Below are positions 8,749 through 16,800 of a stretch of DNA of 46,749 bases, in pieces. The notes beneath the pieces were generated by a model. It was not told where the DNA came from and ran no database searches. It was given only the letters and a program-made list of their open reading frames with translations. The position numbers and the translations under genes were made by a program. The stretch's first letter is position 1. Each line of letters starts with the position of its first letter. The DNA is from a virus, in the IMG/VR virus record IMGVR_UViG_3300008262_004997, positions 1 to 46,749 of that record; one strand, written 5' to 3'.

Positions 8749-10365
8749 ATGGCAGTACAGGTAAACATAAGGAAGACTATTTTACAATATAGAGATCCTG
8801 ATATATTTCTAGATGAACTTGCTGTAGTTGACACGTCTACACAAAAGGGCGATTTAAATTTGAATGACCAAAAGGCAGGTAACGTGCAGAAAAAATATTT
8901 TGGTACTGATAAGCCATTAATTAGAATAAATTCTCAAATTATTGATGGGTTAAAATATTTTAGACTGGATCTAACTGGTTTTAAACCCACTGTGATGTTT
9001 AGATTTGAAACAATAGATGAAAGATTTATATCAACCGCTTTTCCTAAGGATGGTGATATAGTTTCTATCTATATAAGGCCATTTGGTGAAATGTTTAAGC
9101 CAGTTAGGATGGATTTTATAATAAACGAGGTTATATCCCCGTTTTCCAACGGACCTTATGATGATTATACACCGTCATCAGGTAAATACCAATCTTACAC
9201 TGTAATGGGAGAGGTCAGAATACCTAAGCTTTATAAGGACGTGTGTAAGGTTTTTAAAGGTAATAGTTCAGATGCTTTACTTAAAATAGCGGAGGATCTT
9301 AATCTAGGATATGCCTCTAACGAGACAAAGACCAATGACACAATGAATTGGATAGCTCCTAATATAGATTATCAGACGTTAATAAGACATGTTGTAAACG
9401 GATCTTGGTTAGGCGAAGAGGATTATTTTGACTGCTGGATAGATCAATATTATAACATAAATTTTATAAACCTTAAAAAACAATTTGATGAAGTAAATCC
9501 CAATATAGAGACAATGAGGATGGCTTACGGTGCAGATTCTTTTGGAGATACTATGGCGGGAGGTACAGAAACAGCAGAAGTTGAATTTCCTTTATTACTA
9601 ACAAACTCTACTCAATATAGCAAATCACCTCTTTTCATAAAGGATTTAGCAGTTGAGCAAAACGCGGGTACGATTAATAATGATTTGGGATATTTTCAAA
9701 AGGTTCAATTTTATGACAGTAAGCTTGTTTCGGATAAGCCTAAAAATAAGTTTGTCGAGTATGATATAGAATCAGTTACTAACAAGAACTTGGGATCTAG
9801 AGATAATATAAATAAAGGGCGTTTAGGGGAAGATTTGTATAAAGAAGAGATTAAAAAAACTTATGTAGGAACTCTATATTTCGAAAACGTACATGAAAAT
9901 TTTCAACAAGCATCCATACAGAATATACTAAATAGAAATGATAGCTATAAGATAATATTAAAAGTTAAAAATAGATCATGGACTCCTTTTCTTTACAGGG
10001 GACAAACTTTTCCTGTAGTAATTGTTTCTGAGGGAAGTTCAACGGTAAGCGCTTCTTCTAAATATAGTGCAGGAGGTGACCAAGCTTCTTCGTTATCGAC
10101 TCCAGGAGATAAAAGAATGATAAATGCTTTTTTATCTGGTAATTATGTTGTGCTTGGTTTTACTATAGAATATGACCAAACGAGTATATACCAGACAATG
10201 GTCTTAGGTAAGAAACAATGGGCAATGAATCCTGGATTGGCTTCAGAACCTAATTCATTAAATCCTAAGATTTTTGATGCAGACTTTAACGATCTTGTCG
10301 ATAATGCTTCTAGTATATTGCAAGAAAATACACAAAAACTAAAGAGTGATATTTACTCTAAATAA
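8749..10365 (+). CDS. Baseplate hub protein, gp27/gpD-like
   Basis: A 538-aa protein with the layout of phage tail hub proteins. The first beta domain contains GFKPTVMFRFETIDERF and GDIVSIYIRPFGEMFKPVRM (residues about 77-125), followed by YTVMGEVRIPKLYK. A middle domain DALLKIAEDLNLGYASNE, then WLGEEDYFDCWIDQYYNI and FINLKKQF (about 175-245), matches the segment in gp27/gpD hubs that links the two barrel domains. The C-terminal region again reads as beta strands (SYKIILKVKNRSWTPFLYRG, NYVVLGFTIEYDQ). Hub trimers sit at the tube tip and hold the spike, whose gene follows two genes downstream. The start follows TAA after two bases, without a Shine-Dalgarno sequence. Confidence 0.72.
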   Translation: MAVQVNIRKTILQYRDPDIFLDELAVVDTSTQKGDLNLNDQKAGNVQKKYFGTDKPLIRINSQIIDGLKYFRLDLTGFKPTVMFRFETIDERFISTAFPKDGDIVSIYIRPFGEMFKPVRMDFIINEVISPFSNGPYDDYTPSSGKYQSYTVMGEVRIPKLYKDVCKVFKGNSSDALLKIAEDLNLGYASNETKTNDTMNWIAPNIDYQTLIRHVVNGSWLGEEDYFDCWIDQYYNINFINLKKQFDEVNPNIETMRMAYGADSFGDTMAGGTETAEVEFPLLLTNSTQYSKSPLFIKDLAVEQNAGTINNDLGYFQKVQFYDSKLVSDKPKNKFVEYDIESVTNKNLGSRDNINKGRLGEDLYKEEIKKTYVGTLYFENVHENFQQASIQNILNRNDSYKIILKVKNRSWTPFLYRGQTFPVVIVSEGSSTVSASSKYSAGGDQASSLSTPGDKRMINAFLSGNYVVLGFTIEYDQTSIYQTMVLGKKQWAMNPGLASEPNSLNPKIFDADFNDLVDNASSILQENTQKLKSDIYSK

Positions 10366-10374
10366 TAAATAAAG

Positions 10375-12951
10375 ATGGCAGATTTTTTATCCGATTTTGG
10401 TGGATCACTAGGAGATAAAGTTTTACCTAATGGTGACGCTTTAAAAAGAAAAGTTGATTCACAAAGGGAAAACTGGCTAAGGGGGATTTCCTCTACTAAA
10501 TACGGTAAAAAAGAAGATCCCACATATTTACATTTCCGATTTATATTTGACTTCGCAGCAACAGCTGTTATAGACCCAGAAACTTTCTTAGCTCCTTCCC
10601 CTCTTTTTAGACCTATAGACGGATCGATAAGTAAAACCGACGAAGCAGAAGCTTCTGAAGGGAACAGATTATTATCTCTAGATCCTAATAGCGGAGCTAA
10701 TCCTTCAGATTTTGTAAATTCTGTACAGAACTCCGGAGCTGGTAATTTTTTTAGCACGGATGAGTTCTTTTATGGATCTAAAGCTAGAGTTGCTACAAGA
10801 TACGGTAGGGGATTTTACGATATGACAGAGGGAATTGCTTACATGGGAGCTCAGAATTTTTTATCTCAAAGATCCAAAAAGAGACAAGAAATGCTTAACT
10901 CTTTTAGAACTGGATTAAGATTTATAAATCAAAATTGCCCATACTATTTTCAGTCACTTAGCGGGCTAGATCAGCTTCTAAAGGTTGATATTAAAAATTT
11001 TCACAAAAATGCTAGTAAGCCTCAAAGAGCAGGTACTCTCACTGTTGATTGTTTAGAATCTATAGATATGAGGATATTCGCTCTTTCTGAGCTTTATAGA
11101 AAAGCAATATATGACTACACATATCACAGAACAATGCTTCCTGAGAATCTCCGAAAGTTTAGAATGTGGATAGTTGTATCAGAGATTAGAAACATACAAT
11201 TAACATATGGCATAAATGATGTTTTAAATCCATTTTCAATTCCCTCTGTTGCGCAATCTGCTAATTTCTTAGACAGCTTTAATACACAAACTGGATTATT
11301 AGATAACACTGAAGGTCTACTACAAAAAACAACCATCGGGAAAGCTAATGCTGACAAAGCAGGATCCTATGAATTGGGACCATATGCTTTCATTTATCAA
11401 TTAGATCAATGTGAGTTTGATTTTGACGATTCTTATCCTTCTTTTGCAACAATAGACAATAAAGGAGGATCTGCAGTAACGAACAAATTTAAGATACATG
11501 TTGGTAAAATTAAAGACTATAAAATACAATTTAATGAACTTGCCGATGTAATAGGAAAAGTAGATAACATAAAGTCAATGGTGATTTCTGATATATGGGG
11601 ATCAAAATCAGCAGACTATACTAAATATGATTATGAAGGTACTAGAGGAGTTGGAAACACGGTTCTCCCACAGGATGGAAACGCAGCGGAATTTTTTGCC
11701 GGGCTAGCTTCGGATTTTATAACGAACAGCGTGGCGGATTTAAAAGACCAAGGAGTTCAGATAGTTCAAGGTGCTCTTCTAGGAAACATATATGGATTGG
11801 GTGGACTTAACCCAGGAGCAGCAGGTAGAAGTGCGCAGTCTCTTATCAACACTTTAAAAGAGGGAATACCTAACCCTTTTAAGGATAACACACCACAAGG
11901 ACAAGGACTAGGAGGACCTGGGCAAAGACAATATCCCTCTATTAACGAGGATGCTTATACAGGAGTTCCTGGGGCATCCCAACAAAACCTTGGATCTGCT
12001 TATAATGGATCGTCTGGGGCAACAAATAATTTGAACGAGGACGTATATTCAAATAATCCTGGGTCTGATTTGGGATTACCTGATAGACAGTATCAACCTG
12101 CAAAAGGAGACGAGTATAAAAATGTACCGGGAGCTGATTCGGGAGTACCTGGTAGAGTTTACCCAGAAGTGATAAAAGAAGATGTTTACACGAGTAATCC
12201 AGGATCCGATGGAGCTTTACCAGATAGACAATATCCTACTGTCTCTGATGACGCTTATAATAATGTCCCTGGTCCAGATCTTGGTGTGCCTTCCAGAGTA
12301 TATCCAAATCTAGAAGATGATGCTTATACAAATAATCCCGGATCAGATCTTGGTTTACCTGACAGACAATATCCACCAAATACAGAAGATGCTTATACAG
12401 ATACGCCATCACAGGAAACTGACCAAATAGGCTCTGTATATCCGGATATTGATAATGAGTATTCTTTAGTTAATGATAAAGAATACACAGAGAGTATATC
12501 TGTGCCTGTGAATAATATAGGCGATGTATATTCAGATTCTGAAAATAAATATCCGGAGATTAATGATAAGGTTTATCAGCAGGATACTACAAATATAGAA
12601 ACAGATTTAATAGGAGATGTGTACGACGAAACTAAAAACCAATATCCTCCAGTAAACGATAAAGTTTATGACCCAACGAAAGCACCTCAATCCGATTTTC
12701 TAGGCGAGGTTTATAGTAACACTCAAAGTAAGTATCCATCTGTAAATGAGGACCTATACCAAAACTCAGTAACTCCCGCTCCAGGAATAAACGATGACGT
12801 TTATAAGGGAGTACCGGGATCAGATCTGAGCACTCCTTTTAGAAATTATGAATCGTTAAATTCTAACGAGTACACTAGAAATCCGCAACAAATGGATGTT
12901 AAAACTATAGGAAGAGTATATCCTTCATCAAGGAATGAAAACAATCTATAA
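10375..12951 (+). CDS. Tail/baseplate protein with long C-terminal Tyr-Pro-Gly tandem repeats
   Basis: This 858-aa protein has two parts. Residues 1 to about 500 are globular. They include an aromatic-rich region (LHFRFIFDFAATAVIDPETF), a helical segment around SLSGLDQLLKVDIKNFHKN, LPENLRKFRMWIVVSEIRNIQ, and a beta motif YAFIYQLDQCEFDFDDSYP resembling tube-related proteins of jumbo phages. From about residue 523 to 853 the chain is a tandem repeat (separate entry) with units such as DDAYTNNPGSDLGLPDRQYP. No membrane or signal sequence is visible. The gene sits between the hub and spike genes, so the globular part probably belongs to the hub/tube junction; the repeat could be an extended filament or a docking array. 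No precise family is recognised. Confidence 0.62.
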   Translation: MADFLSDFGGSLGDKVLPNGDALKRKVDSQRENWLRGISSTKYGKKEDPTYLHFRFIFDFAATAVIDPETFLAPSPLFRPIDGSISKTDEAEASEGNRLLSLDPNSGANPSDFVNSVQNSGAGNFFSTDEFFYGSKARVATRYGRGFYDMTEGIAYMGAQNFLSQRSKKRQEMLNSFRTGLRFINQNCPYYFQSLSGLDQLLKVDIKNFHKNASKPQRAGTLTVDCLESIDMRIFALSELYRKAIYDYTYHRTMLPENLRKFRMWIVVSEIRNIQLTYGINDVLNPFSIPSVAQSANFLDSFNTQTGLLDNTEGLLQKTTIGKANADKAGSYELGPYAFIYQLDQCEFDFDDSYPSFATIDNKGGSAVTNKFKIHVGKIKDYKIQFNELADVIGKVDNIKSMVISDIWGSKSADYTKYDYEGTRGVGNTVLPQDGNAAEFFAGLASDFITNSVADLKDQGVQIVQGALLGNIYGLGGLNPGAAGRSAQSLINTLKEGIPNPFKDNTPQGQGLGGPGQRQYPSINEDAYTGVPGASQQNLGSAYNGSSGATNNLNEDVYSNNPGSDLGLPDRQYQPAKGDEYKNVPGADSGVPGRVYPEVIKEDVYTSNPGSDGALPDRQYPTVSDDAYNNVPGPDLGVPSRVYPNLEDDAYTNNPGSDLGLPDRQYPPNTEDAYTDTPSQETDQIGSVYPDIDNEYSLVNDKEYTESISVPVNNIGDVYSDSENKYPEINDKVYQQDTTNIETDLIGDVYDETKNQYPPVNDKVYDPTKAPQSDFLGEVYSNTQSKYPSVNEDLYQNSVTPAPGINDDVYKGVPGSDLSTPFRNYESLNSNEYTRNPQQMDVKTIGRVYPSSRNENNL
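11944..12936 (+). repeat. About twelve tandem coding repeats, 23-30 residues each
   Basis: The first units are about 23 residues, anchored by (E/D)D-x-Y and ending R(Q/V)YP. They alternate between an NNPGSDLGLPDRQYP type and an NVPG-D-GVP-RVYP type. From about 12395 they become about 30 residues with IG(D/S)VY and (N/S)(K/Q)YP..N(D/E) anchors. DNA copies are diverged, so the array is old and under protein-level selection rather than a fresh slippage product. Confidence 0.85.
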
Positions 12952-12955
12952 TATC

Positions 12956-12967
12956 TTGGTATAATTT
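12956..12967 (+). promoter_or_regulatory. Candidate phage promoter element, TTGG-TATAAT type
   Basis: TTGGTATAATTT lies in the 19-base gap before ATG 12971. The TTGG plus AT-box arrangement is shared with 22400. It also resembles a TATAAT -10 box, but no spaced -35 is visible within the coding sequence upstream. Confidence 0.25.
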
Positions 12968-12970
12968 AAA

Positions 12971-13885
12971 ATGGGATTAGTAGATAGAAATAAATTAGAA
13001 AAGCCTAATATAGAGATCTCTCACTATTTAGGTGTGGTCATAGACAATAAGGATCCGGAGTTTAAAGGTAGAGCTAAGGTGAGAGTTTTTGGTGTCTTCG
13101 ATGAACTAGAAGATGGTGATCTCCCATGGGCTTATCAAAGATTTGAGCAAAGCTACGGGCTTGGTGGAGGATCTGGTAGAATGTCTGTGCCTAAACTTGG
13201 CTCTGTTGTTCATGTGCAATTTAATAATGGAAACTATTATAGTCCAGAATATAAAGCAGCACAGGAATTGGCTCCAGATCTAATCGATGAGATAAGAGCT
13301 AGTTATGAAGGGGCGCACTCTATAATATACGACGGAATAGAAAGGCTTAAGATGTACTATACTGTTGAAAAGGGATTAGTTATAGACTTAAAAGAATCTA
13401 AGATTATAATAAGAAACGATAACTCCATACTTATTACACATGCGGATGACACTGCTTCTATAGAACTGAAGGGCGGAAAGATAACTAAGTATGCAGATCA
13501 GGAAATAGAAAACACCGCAATAACAAGAATCAAACACAGTTCTGAGGAAGTTTGGATGGATGGCAAAACAACTAATCTTGGACATTCTCCTCTTTTTTCT
13601 GCTGTTTGTGCAGAGCCATTATTTGACTTTCTTAAAAAATTGGCTATATCAGTAGATAGTAAAATGCCAGCTACACCAGGAGTTAATTCAACATTAGCTT
13701 CTAGCTTCGAACAATTAGCAACAAGTCAGACAGTTAGAGTAACAAGAGAAAATAGTCCAGATTTCCCTGTTGTTCCTGCTAATGCGGATTCTCCTGTTGG
13801 TATACCTAACACAGGTACATCAGGAACATCTGGTACTTCCGGAACATCTGGTACTTCCGGAACCAGTGGAATAACGGGAGTGTAA
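12971..13885 (+). CDS. Baseplate spike protein, gp5/gpV-like OB-fold, no lysozyme domain
   Basis: A 304-aa spike protein. Residues about 15-95 form the OB-fold typical of gp5/gpV/VgrG: YLGVVIDNKDPEFKGRAKVR, DLPWAYQRFEQSYGLGGG and MSVPKLGSVVHVQFNNGNYY. Residues about 120-210 form short alternating strands (KGLVIDLKESKIIIRNDNS, ASIELKGGKITKYADQEIEN) that fit a trimeric beta-prism or helix. The T4 lysozyme domain is absent, so cell-wall cutting must come from another protein. The C-terminus is a low-complexity GTSGTSG tail encoded by a partly perfect DNA repeat. The gene follows the hub and 858-aa genes, and the next gene starts one base after its stop. Confidence 0.82.
   Translation: MGLVDRNKLEKPNIEISHYLGVVIDNKDPEFKGRAKVRVFGVFDELEDGDLPWAYQRFEQSYGLGGGSGRMSVPKLGSVVHVQFNNGNYYSPEYKAAQELAPDLIDEIRASYEGAHSIIYDGIERLKMYYTVEKGLVIDLKESKIIIRNDNSILITHADDTASIELKGGKITKYADQEIENTAITRIKHSSEEVWMDGKTTNLGHSPLFSAVCAEPLFDFLKKLAISVDSKMPATPGVNSTLASSFEQLATSQTVRVTRENSPDFPVVPANADSPVGIPNTGTSGTSGTSGTSGTSGTSGITGV
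13814..13876 (+). repeat. Short tandem repeat encoding (GTS)n
   Basis: Nine-base Gly-Thr-Ser codon triplets run in a row. An 18-base unit beginning GGAACATCTGG is perfectly duplicated at 13823-13840 and 13841-13858, with diverged copies on both sides. This gives about six GTS units at the C-terminus of the spike gene. The identity of the two central units indicates recent slippage or gene conversion. Confidence 0.9.
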
Positions 13886-13886
13886 T

Positions 13887-16800
13887 ATGGAAAGTATAGA
13901 ATCTAGGATAGACAGTCTATTAGGGAAAGACTTTTCCAAAATGTCTACTGAGGAGATACTCAGTACTATATCAGGAGGGCAGAGCTTTAATATTCCCTAT
14001 GAAGATTTACAATCCAAGGAGGGATTTGAAAAGGAGCTAGATAAAAGTCAGAAGGAGGTAGATAACGTAATAAAAAGCTTAAGTCCGCAAAAGCCTCCCA
14101 TTCCTATGAATGAAATAGAGGATCTTGCCTGTAAATATGAGGGAGATGATCTCTACAGTCGAATTATAATAGAGACTATAAAAAGAGAAGATTCTAATTT
14201 ATATAATGATCTTTTAAATTCTGATGAATACAAAAAAAATTCTCCTATATCTGAAAATGATTTAGGTGTTACTGTTAGTGGAGGTGATTTAGGATTTTCT
14301 AAAAAAATTCCCTCTGATGGAATAACAAAATATCTAAAGAGAAAGGATTCGAAGTTTCTTGAAAAAATAAACGAGAAGATATTTGATAATATGGACCCGT
14401 TGATATTAGGTAAGCCTTCTAACTCGGGATCTAGAAAAAAAAGAGCTCTTAACATTTTAGGATTTGAAATTCCTTTAGAGTTTATAATGAACGGAACTCA
14501 AATAGTTCACGTAAAAATAGGAGGTGACGAAATAGATCTAAACTCCGCTTTAGATAAAATAAATAGTATCTTAAAAAAGCAGAACGAGAATTCTAAGCCT
14601 TGTGATTTTGATGGAATAGACGAAAATACATCCTCTGAAAGAATTGATGGATTTGATGCTAATTTTTTTCCTGATGGGGATGATCCAATAGCAGATGATG
14701 AGTGTTTACCAGGAATACCCGAAGATCCTATAACAGGAGATCCTATTCTAACTAAGAATAACTTTGATGAGTCGTTGGATGAATTTTGTGATCCGCCGGT
14801 TTATGAATTTAAAAGAGACGAGGTACCGGATCCTGTACCTCCTACTGTTGATCCTAAAGATATAGATGCTTGTTTGTCATCTGCCTTAGATAAGAGCAAA
14901 AAACTAGAAGAAGATATTAAAGTACTAGCTAGATGGCAAATGATAGAAAGAAATCTAGAGGAGATACTATATCACTATGAGCCAATATACGAGTATCAGA
15001 AATCTCTAGCAGAAAACTGGAGGAATCGCGTTCCTGTAAACGAGGGAGGAGATCCATCAGATTTTGATATAGGAATTCAAATTTTGACATATAGAGATCA
15101 GTTAGAAGCATATAAAAAAGAGCTTAAAGATCAAACAACAAAATACGAGAATGATAAATCTTTGTTTTTACAAAACAATAATATATTTACCGAGGACTTA
15201 TTTATTCTTAGCGTTTATGACACGGAGCTTAGTTCTCCTGAGCTGGAAGTTCTTTTTAATAATCAGATAAATGCTAATAAATCGCCTATAACATATGATG
15301 AATCCACACAATCGTGGCCAGTTTCCGTGGGGGTTTCTAAATTTATTGAGAATGTAGAAGACATAAGAAACATTATGATCGAGAGTAACTTTATTGATCT
15401 AATACAATCCAAAATAGATGATACACAATCTCTTCTAAACGCTTCTATTCAAACGCTTTCACAGAAAAGAGGAAGTCAAGTTACCATCGCCGATGTTGAA
15501 AAATCTTTCTTACCCTCCAGCACAGTTTCTTCAGATCTTTATGGGCAAGGCAACGGCTCGTTGGATATAAACGATAGGGTTTTTAAAAGCCCAGCCCAGT
15601 TATTTCTGAGCACTGAATCTTATGCTTATGATTCATATGGATATGAATTCTTAGAAGCACTTAAGAAATTCTCCGTTAGATTTAATACAAATTTTAATAA
15701 ACCCTTGGGTGAGTTAGAGTTTAAACTTTCTTTTGTTACTGACTACGGATCTCCTCTTCCATACAAGAAAGTAAAAAAACCTTCTAAGATAACCTTTAGC
15801 GGATCTAGTACAGAGCCATTAAAAGAAGCTAATGAACCTGATGAGGAGAAAATAAAAATAGGTAATGAGTATGCTGGCAACGGAGGATTGCTAAGTGGAT
15901 ATTTACCAGAGTATTTAAGGTCTTATCAATTTATAAAGATTAATAACATTAAGACTGGCTTTCCTGATGTTGCAAAATTCTATGATTTTATAGAGAAAAT
16001 AATAAAAACTAGTGACTCAAAAGAAAGTATTGTAGAGAAAATTGTAGAGGACAGAGGAACATTATATGGACAGTTAATAGAGAAATCCTCCTCAACTTGG
16101 CTTTTCTTTAGCGCAGAAGAAAGAGGAGATAATGACTCTAGGGATCCTGCAAAAAGCAGACCCTCTAGTTTCACACAAGACGGAGAACCAACGCCGGTAT
16201 TTACTGATTTTTATAGTAATTTCAAAACTAAGTGGAACCAGAAATACCTACAAAACAAGCAGGCTTATATAACTCCCGCTCTTGAAGATTTAAAAACAAA
16301 AGCTAGAAGAGCAGGTGAAGGATTAGGAAAAACCCTACCGACTTCAGACGTTATAGGAATTAGAATATTTGAGAACTACTCTGACATAACTAAAAAATAT
16401 GAAAATTTAAAAGAAGCTTTGTTGCTTGCCTCTCAAAAAATCGCTGAGATTAGTGAATCAATTAGCCCAGAAAACATAGAGAAAAGATTTAGTGACATTA
16501 AATGTGCGGGAGCACAGTCACCACCCGATGCTGGGGATAAAGAGAACTGCCCACCTGTTTGTTGTGGAGAAGCGGGGTCTGATTTTAAAACTGATAATTT
16601 TTTACTATCTTCCCCACCAAGCTCAGATTGCCCAACGATGTTTCAAAGATGTTGGTGGAAGCAATTTTCTAAGGATCTAACCAAGGTTGGTATGTTGCCA
16701 TATCCTAATGGTCTTCCTCCAATTGAAGATCCTAAATATTTTTTAACCCCTGGACCAGCTGTTAGATTGGGTTTAAAATATTGGCCCGTAGGATATCTTC

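Noticed and set aside
13814-13876. Short direct repeats as a CRISPR array
   Set aside because: Units are contiguous, without spacers, and encode an in-frame GTS tail.
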